Made by a program: the position numbers and the translations under genes. A DNA stretch of 45,974 nt from DATFAS01 sp035254305 (GTDB lineage Bacteria; Bacillota; Bacilli; Aneurinibacillales; RAOX-1), in the NCBI GenBank assembly GCA_035254305.1, contig DATFAS010000097.1, positions 1 through 45,974 of the forward strand, given 5' to 3'. Numbering within the stretch: the first letter of the stretch is position 1; each line of letters opens with the position of its first letter. The notes under the pieces were generated by a model. That model worked only from the letters and a program-made list of their open reading frames with translations, did no database searches and had not been told where the DNA came from. This document shows, piece by piece, positions 9,453 to 17,344 of this stretch.

Positions 9453-9701
9453 CTAGACCTCCTGAATTTCGAAGCGATAATCTTCAATAACTGTATTTGC
9501 AAGAAGCTTTTCACACATTTCTTTTACACGCTCATTAGCAACAGCTTTATCATTCACATTAATATCAAGCTGCATATATTTACCAATACGAATTTCTCCC
9601 ACTTCGTCAAATCCCAATGTGTGAAGAGATTCTTGCACAGCATTTCCTTGTGGATCTAATACACTTTCCCTTAAGGTTACATACACCGTAGCTTTAAACA
9701 T
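9453..9701 (-). CDS. purS: FGAM synthase, PurS subunit
   Basis: PurS is the small structural subunit that docks PurQ on PurL and helps channel ammonia. The 82-residue protein has the family pattern: FKATVYVTLRESVLDPQGNAV at the start, LHTLGFDEVGEIRIGKYMQLD in the middle, and VNDKAVANERVKEMCEKLLANTVIEDYRFEI at the end. Its length equals the usual 80-85 residues. The ATG overlaps the end of purC by 8 bases. Despite its size it is well supported by family pattern and by position between purC and purQ. Confidence 0.97.
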   Translation of the reverse strand: MFKATVYVTLRESVLDPQGNAVQESLHTLGFDEVGEIRIGKYMQLDINVNDKAVANERVKEMCEKLLANTVIEDYRFEIQEV

Positions 9702-10413
9702 GTGCTTGTCCTCCCAATCTCCTTAGAATCTCTTGATATGCTTCCTCTACCCCACCAAGATCACGACGGAAGCGATCCTTATCTAATTTTTCCTTTGTAT
9801 CTGCATCCCAGAACCGACAGGTATCTGGAGATATTTCATCTGCTAAAATAATTTGTCCCTCAGGTGTTTTCCCAAACTCTAATTTAAAGTCGACCAATAG
9901 AATTCCCTTCTGCTCAAGGAACGCCTTAAGCACACCGTTAATAGCCGTTGCATCCTTCTTAATGGCAACGATATCCTCAGGGCTAGCTAGCTTCATTGCA
10001 GAAATATGGTCTTCATTAATGAATGGATCCCCTAAATCATCGTCTTTATAATAGAACTCAACAATAGGATGAGACATGGGAGTTCCCTCCTCTAAACCAA
10101 GACGCTTAGCTAAGGAACCGGCAGCAATATTACGAACCACTACCTCAATTGGAACAATCGTTACCTGCCGAACAATTTGCTCAGTTGCAGATACTTTCTC
10201 AACCAGATGATTTTCAATCCCATTTTCCTTTAACAAGTTCAAGAAAATAGTACTGATAGCGTTGTTTAACACACCTTTTCCAGCGATTTGAGCCTTCTTA
10301 ACTCCATTAAAAGCAGTTGCGTCATCCTTGTATTCCATCCAATACAGCCCGGGTTGATCTGTTTTATATACGCGCTTTGCCTTACCTTCATAAAGTAATT
10401 CCTGCTTTTGCAT
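9694..10413 (-). CDS. purC: SAICAR synthetase
   Basis: PurC condenses CAIR with aspartate using ATP to give SAICAR. The 239-residue protein opens MQKQELLYEGKAKRVYKTD, the hallmark N terminus, and shows VEVVVRNIAAGSLAKRLG near 91-108, the substrate loop EFYYKDDDLGDPFINEDH near 125-142, LVDFKLEFGK near 174-183 and ADEISPDTCRFWD near 191-203. Length is typical. The start has GGGAGGGG about 6 bases upstream. It lies 29 bases after purB and overlaps purS. Confidence 0.98.
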   Translation of the reverse strand: MQKQELLYEGKAKRVYKTDQPGLYWMEYKDDATAFNGVKKAQIAGKGVLNNAISTIFLNLLKENGIENHLVEKVSATEQIVRQVTIVPIEVVVRNIAAGSLAKRLGLEEGTPMSHPIVEFYYKDDDLGDPFINEDHISAMKLASPEDIVAIKKDATAINGVLKAFLEQKGILLVDFKLEFGKTPEGQIILADEISPDTCRFWDADTKEKLDKDRFRRDLGGVEEAYQEILRRLGGQAHV

Positions 10414-10442
10414 CTGGGTTGCCCCTCCCTTAAGTTCCTTAG

Positions 10443-11735
10443 TTAAAGTCCTAGTCTTTCAAAAATAGTGTCAACATGCTTCAGGTGCCAATTATAGTTA
10501 AAGCAATCATCAAGATCTTCTTTCGTAAGAAGACTTACAACTTTAGGATCTTGTTCAACTAATTCTCGGAAGGAACGTTGTTGCTCCCACGATTTCATAG
10601 CATTTGGTTGAACCGTATCATAAGCTTCCTCGCGGCTAAGGCCTTTATCAATCAGTTTAAGCAGTACACGTTGAGAATAAATGAGGCCAAATGTACGATC
10701 CATATTCCGTTTCATATTTTCAGGGAATACAGTAAGATTTTTAATAATATTACCGAAACGATTTAACATATAGTTCAGGAGAATCGTTGCATCTGGTAAA
10801 ATAACTCGTTCAACCGATGAATGGGAGATATCACGTTCATGCCACAATGACACACTTTCATACGCAGAAACCATATAGCCTCGAATCACCCTTGCAAGAC
10901 CAGAAATATTCTCACTTCCGATTGGATTGCGCTTATGCGGCATTGCGGACGATCCTTTTTGACCTTTACCAAACGCCTCTTCCACTTCTCTTGTTTCACT
11001 CTTCTGTAATCCGCGTACTTCTGTTGCAAATTTTTCAAGAGATGTAGCGATAAGGGCTAATGTAGCCATATATTCCGCATGACGATCACGTTGCAATGTC
11101 TGGGTAGAGATTGGAGCTGCCTTTAATCCTAGTTTTTCGCAAACATAGCTTTCAACGAAAGGATCAATATTAGCATAAGTACCCACTGCACCGGAGATTT
11201 TCCCATAGGCGATATCTTCCACTGCACGATCAAATCTTTCTAAATTCCTCTTCATTTCTTCCCGCCATAGAGCAAGCTTTAAACCAAATGTAGTTGGTTC
11301 AGCATGAACTCCATGTGTGCGACCCATCATAACGGTGTTTTTGTGTTCTTTTGCTCTATCTGTAAGAATCTCAATAAACTTCTCAATATCTTTGCGAATA
11401 ATTTGGTTAGCTTGCAAAAGTAAATAGGAAAGAGCCGTATCCACCACATCTGTGGAAGTTAATCCATAATGCACCCATTTCTTCTCTTCGCCTAAAGTTT
11501 CGGATACAGCACGTGTGAAGGCAACCACATCATGTCGTGTCTCTTCTTCAATCGCATAGATTCGTTCTATATCAAAGCCTGCATTAGCACGAAGCTTCGC
11601 TACATCCCCATGTGGAATGTGCCCAAGCTCTGCCCAAGCTTCACAGGCAAGAATTTCCACCTCTAGCCATGCTTTAAACTTGTTTTCTTCTGTCCATATT
11701 TTGGTCATTTCTGGTCTCGAATAACGTTGAATCAT
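10443..11735 (-). CDS. purB: Adenylosuccinate lyase
   Basis: PurB acts twice in purine synthesis, splitting SAICAR to AICAR and adenylosuccinate to AMP, releasing fumarate. The 430-residue protein begins MIQRYSRPEM and contains the fumarase/aspartase-superfamily signature GSSAMPHKRNP near 262-272, with the flexible catalytic Ser, plus MGRTHGVHAEPTTFG near 137-151 holding a catalytic His. I chose the ATG at 11735 because it forms an ATGA overlap with the purK stop and has TGGGGGT upstream; a longer in-frame form would add seven residues (MECGGIF) overlapping purK with no binding site. Confidence 0.98.
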   Translation of the reverse strand: MIQRYSRPEMTKIWTEENKFKAWLEVEILACEAWAELGHIPHGDVAKLRANAGFDIERIYAIEEETRHDVVAFTRAVSETLGEEKKWVHYGLTSTDVVDTALSYLLLQANQIIRKDIEKFIEILTDRAKEHKNTVMMGRTHGVHAEPTTFGLKLALWREEMKRNLERFDRAVEDIAYGKISGAVGTYANIDPFVESYVCEKLGLKAAPISTQTLQRDRHAEYMATLALIATSLEKFATEVRGLQKSETREVEEAFGKGQKGSSAMPHKRNPIGSENISGLARVIRGYMVSAYESVSLWHERDISHSSVERVILPDATILLNYMLNRFGNIIKNLTVFPENMKRNMDRTFGLIYSQRVLLKLIDKGLSREEAYDTVQPNAMKSWEQQRSFRELVEQDPKVVSLLTKEDLDDCFNYNWHLKHVDTIFERLGL

Positions 11736-12874
11736 GAAAATACCCCCACATTCCAAATTTGCATTTGTTCAATTTGTAATAATGCCTCATCTACATTAGA
11801 AGCCAAAAAGTTAATATGCCCCATCTTTCGCTTCTCTTTGCATTCAGCTTTACCATATAGATGGAGTTTAGCTCCTCTTGGTAATTGATCTAATCTTTCG
11901 AGGACACCTGGCATATGCTCACCTAATATGTTGACCATAACTACCGGGGACAATAAGGATACGTCTCCTAAAGGTAATCCACTAATAGCTCGAATGTGCT
12001 GTTCAAACTGTGATGTAATACATGCCTCCATGGTATAGTGTCCTGAATTATGCGGTCTAGGAGCTAGTTCATTAACAAGAATCTTACCCTCTCTTGTTAG
12101 GAACATCTCAACTGCAACCAGTCCAACAACATGAAGGGATTGTGCAATATTTATTGCTATTTGTACGGCTTGATCGTTTTCCTCCGTTGTTATTCTAGCC
12201 GGTACAATACTTTGATGAAGGATGTTATTTTTATGAATATTTTCTGCGACAGGGAAAGCCTTGACTTCACCATTAGTGCTACGTGCCACTACAACGGATA
12301 ATTCTTTTTCGAAGGGGATCCATTGTTCTACAATCAATTCAGTTCCCCATTTTTCTAGTTCAGCAAATGCTCTAGGAAGCTCCTCAGCATTTCTAAGAAC
12401 TGCTTGTCCTTTTCCGTCATAGCCTCCCGTTGCTGTCTTAAGTACACTAGGAAATCCTAGTTTCGTTATTGCATTTTGAAGATCTTCTATTGATTTCACG
12501 ATTTCAAAAGGAGCAACTGGGATCCCAAAGGAATTTAATGTTGTTTTTTCTTGAATTCGATTTTGACTAATTTCTAGAAGACGACTACCTTGTGGTACAA
12601 AAGAAAATCTCTCAAGCTCTGAAGTTACCTTTGCATCAACATTTTCAAACTCATAGGTTACAACATCCGAAGATTGAGCAAGCATCCGAGCTGCATCCAG
12701 GTCATCATACCCTGCTACAATTTGTTTATCACAGACTTGACCACATGGAGAATCTTCGGTTGGATCTAAGGTAATAAATCGGTAACCCAAATTTCGTCCT
12801 GACAGTACAAGCATACGCCCTAACTGTCCCCCACCTAGGATCCCAATGGTGGACCCGGGAGGTATCTTCATCAT
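11732..12874 (-). CDS. purK: N5-carboxyaminoimidazole ribonucleotide synthase
   Basis: PurK uses ATP and bicarbonate to carboxylate AIR to N5-CAIR, the substrate of PurE. The 380-residue ATP-grasp protein opens with IGILGGGQLGRMLVLSGRNLGYRF, typical of PurK, then LKTATGGYDGKGQ near 144-156 (the nucleotide-binding loop), and NELAPRPHNSGHYTMEACITSQFEQH near 267-292. Its ATG overlaps the purE stop codon (ATGA) and its own stop overlaps purB in the same way. Two adjacent ATGs exist, so the start could be one codon later. Confidence 0.98.
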   Translation of the reverse strand: MMKIPPGSTIGILGGGQLGRMLVLSGRNLGYRFITLDPTEDSPCGQVCDKQIVAGYDDLDAARMLAQSSDVVTYEFENVDAKVTSELERFSFVPQGSRLLEISQNRIQEKTTLNSFGIPVAPFEIVKSIEDLQNAITKLGFPSVLKTATGGYDGKGQAVLRNAEELPRAFAELEKWGTELIVEQWIPFEKELSVVVARSTNGEVKAFPVAENIHKNNILHQSIVPARITTEENDQAVQIAINIAQSLHVVGLVAVEMFLTREGKILVNELAPRPHNSGHYTMEACITSQFEQHIRAISGLPLGDVSLLSPVVMVNILGEHMPGVLERLDQLPRGAKLHLYGKAECKEKRKMGHINFLASNVDEALLQIEQMQIWNVGVFS

Positions 12875-13359
12875 AGAAGTTCCCCCTCATTAATGACCTT
12901 CGAACGAATGGCTTCTCTTCTTTGAGCTATCCTTTCCCCAATTTCCGGATATTTAACCCCTAGAATTTGGGCAGCTAAGAGCCCTGCATTAATCGCCCCA
13001 GCTTTGCCGATGGCTACTGTTGCTACCGGGATTCCTCCAGGCATCTGAACAATGGAAAGCAAGGAATCCAACCCGTTTAGTGTAGATGACTTTACTGGAA
13101 CGCCAATTACCGGAAGAACTGTTTTAGAAGCAACCATACCTGGAAGATGTGCAGCTCCTCCCGCACCGGCGATAATCACTTCTAATCCTCTTGCTTTGGC
13201 TTCCTCCGCATATTGAAACATTAGATCAGGTGTTCTATGGGCTGAAACCACCTTTTTCTCATAAGGAACTTCTAATTCCTCAAGAATGGCACAGGCTTCT
13301 TTCATAGTTTCCCAATCTGAGGTACTTCCCATAATAACTCCTACTAACACTGTTGGCAT
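12871..13359 (-). CDS. purE: N5-CAIR mutase, catalytic subunit
   Basis: Class I PurE moves the carboxyl group of N5-CAIR to carbon 4 to give CAIR. The 162-residue protein carries the family core GVIMGSTSDWETM near 7-19, the catalytic region KVVSAHRTPDLMFQYA near 37-52 with His, and IAGAGGAAHLPGMVAS near 63-78. PurK next to it confirms the class I route. It is the first gene of the operon; the ATG follows GGAGG by 9 bases. The PurBox-like half-site and a possible promoter are upstream, and no guanine aptamer lies in the roughly 180 bases before it. Confidence 0.98.
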   Translation of the reverse strand: MPTVLVGVIMGSTSDWETMKEACAILEELEVPYEKKVVSAHRTPDLMFQYAEEAKARGLEVIIAGAGGAAHLPGMVASKTVLPVIGVPVKSSTLNGLDSLLSIVQMPGGIPVATVAIGKAGAINAGLLAAQILGVKYPEIGERIAQRREAIRSKVINEGELL

Positions 13360-13394
13360 TTCCTTATTTCCTCCTTCAGGCCAAATTCAACTTC

Positions 13395-13423
13395 AGTTAA
13401 CCACAAAAAATGGAAAAGTACAA
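13395..13423 (-). promoter_or_regulatory. Possible sigma-A promoter of the pur operon
   Basis: On the minus strand TTGTAC and TTAACT are separated by exactly 17 bases, about 36 bases before the purE ATG. Both hexamers match the sigma-A consensus only partly. Its place about 40 bases downstream of the PurBox-like site is the layout expected of PurR-controlled promoters. Inferred from sequence only. Confidence 0.4.
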
Positions 13424-13459
13424 GTTGAATGACGTATTATGTTTATAACCTTTATATAT

Positions 13460-13472
13460 AATGTTCGTATTT
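13460..13472 (-). promoter_or_regulatory. PurBox-like half-site upstream of purE
   Basis: The minus strand reads AAATACGAACATT, which differs at one conserved position from the B. subtilis PurR PurBox consensus AWWWCCGAACWWT as I remember it. I could not find a clear second, inverted box at the usual 16-17 base distance. PurR control of the operon is an inference from this single box and the gene content. Confidence 0.4.
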
Positions 13473-13502
13473 AGCGAGTATTTATGTTTATTTTTTTGAT
13501 AA

Positions 13503-13533
13503 AAAAAGGCATCAAATATCCAGATGCCTTTTT
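13503..13533 (-). terminator. Terminator of pbuG
   Basis: Minus-strand stem AAAAAGGCATC / GATGCCTTTTT followed by further T residues, directly after the pbuG stop codon at 13541. It separates pbuG from the purE promoter region. Confidence 0.85.
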
Positions 13534-13540
13534 CCGTATA

Positions 13541-14890
13541 TTAAGCTGCACCAATGAAGATGTAGCGTATGACGACGATAATAGCGAGTACCCACATAAT
13601 CCAATGCGCCTTTTTGCCAACACTTGCACCAAGAATAGTATAGAACAAAATACCTGCAGAGATCCCGTTTGCAATACTACCTGTAAGTGGCATAAGAACA
13701 ATGGTTAAGAAAGCAGGAATCGCTTCTAACATATCATGGAAATTGATTCTTAAAATGTTCTGCATCATAAGCACACCTACAATAATTAACGCAGGGGCTG
13801 TCGCTGCATCTGGAACAATCCCTGCGATTGGAGCAATAAACAAGGATAGAAAGAAAAGAACACCGACTGTTATAGCCGTTTTTCCATTACGACCTCCAGC
13901 CTCAATCCCAGCAGCACTTTCAATATAAGCAGTAATTGTACTTGTCCCAAGCAAAGCACCAATGGAAACCCCAGTAGCATCTACAAGCATTGCTTTCGAT
14001 AGCTTCTGACGACCATCTGGCTGATCAAGAATACCTGCGCGATCTAATGTACTAACCATTGTTCCAAAGGTGTCAAAAAGCTCTACGAAGGTAAAGACAA
14101 AGATGGCCTCAAAAATACCTATTCCCAGAACACCCTTAAGATCAAGAGCAAAGAAATTATTATGAGAGAAATCTGGCATCCAACTTGCAGTCTTTAACGC
14201 GTCTAAACTTGTAACCCCAAAAGGAATTCCAATAATCGTTGTAAGGATAATTCCAATTAGAATTCCGCCTTTAATGTTGCGAATAACAAGTAGTCCAGTA
14301 ATCAACAATCCAATAAGAGCAACCAAACCAGAATTACCGTGAACATGAGCAAAGTTAGCTAAATGAAGATTCCACTCGAAGAACTTAAGATCAACGGGTC
14401 CCTTCGTTAAAGCATCAACTGTTGGGGGTATAGGAGTAGCCTGAACTTGAATTAATTCAGAAAGTTTAAATCCAAGCATAGCAATAAACAATCCAATTCC
14501 CGCTGTAATCCCATGTTTCAATCCATCTGGGATGGCATCCACCAACGCTTGTCTAACACCAGTAATGGTTAAGATCAAGAAAATAATACCTGAAATAAAC
14601 ACAGCCCCAAGAGCTGTTTGCCAGTTCATCAACCCCCCATTAGAGGAGGCAACAACAGCAAAATAGGCATTCAATCCCATACCAGGTGCTAGAGCAATCG
14701 GAGCCTTAACAAATAGACCCATAATAATACAAACAATCCCTGCGCCAATAGCTGTTGCTAAGAAGATGGCATTCTTATCCATCCCTGTTCCTGATAGAAC
14801 AGATGGGTTGACGAACAAAATGTACGCCATGGTAACGAACGTAGTTAAACCAGCAATAATCTCCGTACGTGTTGATGTTTGTTGATTCAT
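13541..14890 (-). CDS. pbuG: Hypoxanthine/guanine permease, AzgA (NCS2) family
   Basis: A 449-residue, almost wholly hydrophobic protein of the AzgA branch of the NCS2 nucleobase transporters. It opens MNQQTSTRTEIIAGLTTFVTMAYILFVNPSVLS, the family hallmark, and has GLFVKAPIALAPGMGLNAYFA near 59-79, FVFTFVELFDTFGTMVSTLDRAG near 264-286 and GTSTITAYIESAAGIEAGGRNGKTA near 311-335, all substrate-site regions. About 12-14 membrane helices are expected. It should import guanine or hypoxanthine across the cytoplasmic membrane; B. subtilis PbuG and PbuO are the nearest types I know and the choice between them is not settled. A guanine riboswitch precedes it. AAGGAGA lies 8-9 bases before the ATG. Confidence 0.93.
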   Translation of the reverse strand: MNQQTSTRTEIIAGLTTFVTMAYILFVNPSVLSGTGMDKNAIFLATAIGAGIVCIIMGLFVKAPIALAPGMGLNAYFAVVASSNGGLMNWQTALGAVFISGIIFLILTITGVRQALVDAIPDGLKHGITAGIGLFIAMLGFKLSELIQVQATPIPPTVDALTKGPVDLKFFEWNLHLANFAHVHGNSGLVALIGLLITGLLVIRNIKGGILIGIILTTIIGIPFGVTSLDALKTASWMPDFSHNNFFALDLKGVLGIGIFEAIFVFTFVELFDTFGTMVSTLDRAGILDQPDGRQKLSKAMLVDATGVSIGALLGTSTITAYIESAAGIEAGGRNGKTAITVGVLFFLSLFIAPIAGIVPDAATAPALIIVGVLMMQNILRINFHDMLEAIPAFLTIVLMPLTGSIANGISAGILFYTILGASVGKKAHWIMWVLAIIVVIRYIFIGAA

Positions 14891-14954
14891 TCCCTATTCT
14901 CCTTTTCAGAAAGCTTGTTAGTAGTCTTTTGGCGCATTTACTCCACACTGAAAA

Positions 14955-14994
14955 GAAATAAAAAGCCTTAAGCAGATCCATCCACTTAAGGCTT
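14955..14994 (-). terminator. Riboswitch-controlled terminator before pbuG
   Basis: On the minus strand AAGCCTTAAG and CTTAAGGCTT form a perfect 10-bp stem over a 12-base loop, followed by TTTATTTC. It lies between the guanine aptamer and the pbuG start, where the off-state terminator of the riboswitch should be. Confidence 0.85.
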
Positions 14995-15046
14995 ATTATT
15001 TACAAAACAGTTAAGAAAATGAGCACAATACCCACCTATCCTACTA

Positions 15047-15115
15047 TTTCGTAGTCGGACCATTTACGGTAGCCCGGTAGAAACTTTCAAGCCTTATCCT
15101 TGAGATTATACGAAA
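15047..15115 (-). ncRNA. Guanine riboswitch aptamer (purine/G-box)
   Basis: The minus strand has the conserved purine aptamer order: P1 TTTCGTA, TAATC, GATAAGG loop, AGTTTCTACC, CCGTAAAT loop, then CCGACTACGAAA closing P1 with seven paired bases. The C of GACTAC, at the position that pairs with the ligand, is the guanine/hypoxanthine type; adenine aptamers have U there. A terminator hairpin follows at 14955-14994, so binding is expected to turn transcription off. An 8-base stretch TAAGGCTT at 15089-15096 is exactly complementary to the 5' arm of that terminator. Confidence 0.95.
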
Positions 15116-15164
15116 CGAAGAAAAATATTCAGTTATTTAACGTGTCCCATTTGACTACATTTTT

Positions 15165-15193
15165 ATTTTATCAAGGTATGTTGAGAATTTCAA
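15165..15193 (-). promoter_or_regulatory. Sigma-A promoter of pbuG
   Basis: Minus-strand TTGAAA (15188-15193) and TAAAAT (15165-15170) are separated by exactly 17 bases and lie about 50 bases before the guanine aptamer, so the whole aptamer would be in the transcript. Confidence 0.75.
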
Positions 15194-15221
15194 CTATAAA
15201 TCCGCATGTTTTTTATACAAC

Positions 15222-15243
15222 AATAACCGAACGTTCGGTTATT
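15222..15243. promoter_or_regulatory. PurBox-like palindrome at the guaA 3' end, upstream of the pbuG promoter
   Basis: A perfect 22-base palindrome made of AATAACCGA, ACGT and TCGGTTATT. Each strand carries ATAACCGAACGTT, a near match to the PurR box consensus AWWWCCGAACWWT. It overlaps the guaA stop codon and lies about 29 bases upstream of the pbuG -35 element. No T-tract follows on either strand, so an operator is more likely than a terminator. The PurR link is inferred. Confidence 0.55.
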
Positions 15244-16777
15244 CCCACTCAATTGTTGCTGGTGGCTTTGATGTAATATCATAGACAACACGATTTACAT
15301 TTTCTACCTCATTTACGATTCTTACTGAAATTTTCTCTAATATATCATAAGGAATACGCGCCCAGTCTGCTGTCATTCCATCAATGGATGTAACAGCACG
15401 AATCCCAACTGTATAGGAATACGTTCTTGAGTCACCCATAACCCCAACACTCTTCATATCCGGTAAAGCAGTGAAGTACTGCCAGATTTCACGATCTAGT
15501 CCAGCCTTTTTAATTTCATCTCGAAGAATAGCATCAGATTCGCGGACGATGGTTAATTTATCCTCCGTTATTTCTCCAATGACTCTGATTCCGAGTCCTG
15601 GACCTGGGAATGGCTGACGCCAAACAATCTCATCAGGAATACCAAGCTCCGTTCCAACCTTACGTACTTCATCCTTAAACAACGATTTTAGCGGTTCAAT
15701 TAATTCAAATTTAATATCTTCAGGAAGCCCGCCGACATTATGATGGGATTTAATCGTTTGAGCTGTTGCTGTCCCACTCTCTACGATATCTGTGTATAAG
15801 GTTCCTTGTGCAAGGAAATCCATATCCACTAGCTGGCTTGTTTCATCTTGGAATACATAGATAAATTCATTACCAATGATTTTTCTCTTCTTTTCAGGAT
15901 CTGATACACCTACTAGCTTAGAAAGGAATCGTTCCTTTGCATCAATCTTGATCACGTTCATATGGAACTGCTGACCGAAGGTTTCCATAACACTTTCTGC
16001 TTCCCCTTTACGGAGTAACCCATGGTCAATGAACATACAGGTTAATTGATCTCCAATTGCCTTATGGATAAGCACCGCTACAACGGAAGAATCTACTCCA
16101 CCACTAAGTGCACAAAGAACCTTCTTATCTCCAACCTTTTGTTTAATCTCTTGAATCTGTTGTTCCACGAAGTTAACCATAGACCAATTTCCTTCACATT
16201 TACAGATATCATAAAGGAAATTACGAATCATTTCATTACCATACTCTGAATGACGAACTTCTGGATGGAATTGAACCGCATAAAGATTTTTATCCGGATT
16301 ACTCATCGCTGCAATTGGACAATGCTCACTGCTTGCATCGATATGGAAACCTTCAGGTGTCTCTACTACAAGATCCCCGTGGCTCATCCATACATTCTGT
16401 TCTTTATCTAATTTAGCGAAAAATGGGCTCTCACTTGTTACACTAACCATCGCTTTCCCATATTCCCTTTTATTTGCTCGTTCGACCTTACCCTTCAGGT
16501 GATGGGTCATCATTTGCATTCCATAGCAGATCCCTAATACAGGAATACCTAAGTCATAAATTCTCTCATCCGCTAGCGGGGAATTCTCAGCATAAACACT
16601 CGCTGGTCCTCCTGAGAAGATGATTCCTTTCGGCTGTAATTCACGAATCTTTTCAATTGAGGTATTAAACGGCATTAATTCGCTATACACCCCTAAGTCC
16701 CTTACTCGTCTTGCAATAAGCTGATTATATTGTCCTCCAAAATCCAGTACGATCACTAATTCATTAGGTCGTTCCAC
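15239..16777 (-). CDS. guaA: GMP synthase (glutamine-hydrolysing)
   Basis: GuaA aminates XMP to GMP with ATP and glutamine. The 512-residue protein has an N-terminal glutaminase domain with the nucleophile Cys in VLGICYGMQMM near 81-91 and the His-Glu of VQFHPEVRHSEYG near 168-180, then the PP-loop ATP pyrophosphatase motif ALSGGVDSSVVAVL near 223-236 and the C-terminal dimer domain ending SKPPATIEWE. I prefer the GTG at 16777 because AGGAGG lies 8 bases before it; a TTG two codons upstream is only 2 bases from that site. It is transcribed from its own promoter behind an attenuator-like leader. Confidence 0.97.
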   Translation of the reverse strand: MERPNELVIVLDFGGQYNQLIARRVRDLGVYSELMPFNTSIEKIRELQPKGIIFSGGPASVYAENSPLADERIYDLGIPVLGICYGMQMMTHHLKGKVERANKREYGKAMVSVTSESPFFAKLDKEQNVWMSHGDLVVETPEGFHIDASSEHCPIAAMSNPDKNLYAVQFHPEVRHSEYGNEMIRNFLYDICKCEGNWSMVNFVEQQIQEIKQKVGDKKVLCALSGGVDSSVVAVLIHKAIGDQLTCMFIDHGLLRKGEAESVMETFGQQFHMNVIKIDAKERFLSKLVGVSDPEKKRKIIGNEFIYVFQDETSQLVDMDFLAQGTLYTDIVESGTATAQTIKSHHNVGGLPEDIKFELIEPLKSLFKDEVRKVGTELGIPDEIVWRQPFPGPGLGIRVIGEITEDKLTIVRESDAILRDEIKKAGLDREIWQYFTALPDMKSVGVMGDSRTYSYTVGIRAVTSIDGMTADWARIPYDILEKISVRIVNEVENVNRVVYDITSKPPATIEWE

Positions 16778-16821
16778 AGCCAACTCCTCCTTTAATATTC
16801 ATATTTTTACCTTGAACAGGG

Positions 16822-16872
16822 CAAAAAATTTAAAGCCGAATCCATCCCACGCTTAATCAGGAGGATTCGGCT
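16822..16872 (-). terminator. Terminator-like hairpin in the guaA leader
   Basis: Minus-strand AGCCGAATCC (16863-16872) pairs perfectly with GGATTCGGCT (16834-16843), followed by TTAAATTTTTT. It is located 45-95 bases before the guaA start codon and after the promoter, so it should stop guaA transcripts unless it is opened. No upstream aptamer class was recognised. Confidence 0.7.
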
Positions 16873-16983
16873 ATATGCCAGATTCTGATACAAAAATTTC
16901 CTCTTTACCTTGTACCGCATTCGGATAGTCCGCTATTCCTTGACATTAATAATTTTACAGATTATTAACGTTCGACTTTTGAC
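16873..16983 (-). promoter_or_regulatory. guaA leader upstream of the terminator hairpin (possible unknown sensor)
   Basis: About 110 bases of transcribed leader between the predicted start of transcription and the terminator-like stem. It contains an 8-bp stem TTAATAAT / ATTATTAA around CTGTAAA and a short stem in GGAATAG CGGA CTATCC. It lacks the conserved blocks of purine, PRPP/ppGpp (ykkC) and T-box leaders. Attenuation is inferred from position alone. Confidence 0.35.
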
Positions 16984-16989
16984 GAATTA

Positions 16990-17017
16990 ATTCTATCAAA
17001 ATCACTTAAAATGTCAA
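16990..17017 (-). promoter_or_regulatory. Sigma-A promoter of guaA
   Basis: Minus-strand TTGACA and TAGAAT separated by 16 bases, preceded by AT-rich sequence. The next 210 bases to guaA hold the leader with its terminator-like hairpin. CGAACGTT just downstream of the start of transcription weakly resembles a PurBox core. Confidence 0.7.
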
Positions 17018-17053
17018 GAAAGGAAATAACGGATTAACCAATCTCAATGCAAA

Positions 17054-17091
17054 AATAGAGAAACAGCACAGTACAAGGCCGATTCTCTATT
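17054..17091 (-). terminator. Terminator of tRNA-Gln
   Basis: Minus-strand AATAGAGAA and TTCTCTATT form a 9-bp stem, followed by TTTGC, 38 bases after the mature tRNA end. It separates the tRNA from the guaA promoter. Confidence 0.7.
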
Positions 17092-17128
17092 CTTACGAGG
17101 ATGAAGATATGTAAACATTGCTGATCAT

Positions 17129-17203
17129 TGGCTGGGCTGCCTGGATTCGAACCAGGGCATGACGGAGTCAAAGTCCGTTGCCTTACCACTTGGCTACAGC
17201 CCA
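17129..17203 (-). tRNA. tRNA-Gln (anticodon TTG)
   Basis: A 75-base cloverleaf on the minus strand. The acceptor stem TGGGCTG pairs with CAGCCCA, the D arm has AGCCAAGTGGTAAGGC, the anticodon stem-loop is CGGAC TTTGACT with anticodon TTG, and the T arm is CCTGG TTCGAAT CCAGG. The CCA end is encoded. A terminator stem follows, and it appears to be a single-gene unit. Confidence 0.95.
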
Positions 17204-17344
17204 ATTCATCTCTACACTAAATAGTATGGACAAAATCGAAAGGATTATACTTCCTTTTTAAAAATCATTTTGCTCTATATTTAATTGCTTATAGCAAGGT
17301 AATACATTGGCTGGGCAAAAGGTTGAATTTTTTTGATAAAAACA
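17204..17344. other. Spacer between cheW terminator and tRNA-Gln
   Basis: AT-rich and without a convincing frame. A minus-strand TATAAT near 17246-17251 could be the -10 of the tRNA-Gln promoter, but its -35 partner is poor. I see nothing else here. Confidence 0.3.

Noticed and set aside
15222..15243. guaA terminator
   Set aside because: The palindrome has no T-tract on either strand and only a 4-base loop; a PurR-type operator explains the CCGAAC core better.
16873..16983. Guanine riboswitch in the guaA leader
   Set aside because: The blocks TTTCTACC, CCGTAAA and GACTA that define a purine aptamer are absent, so only an unclassified leader is reported.
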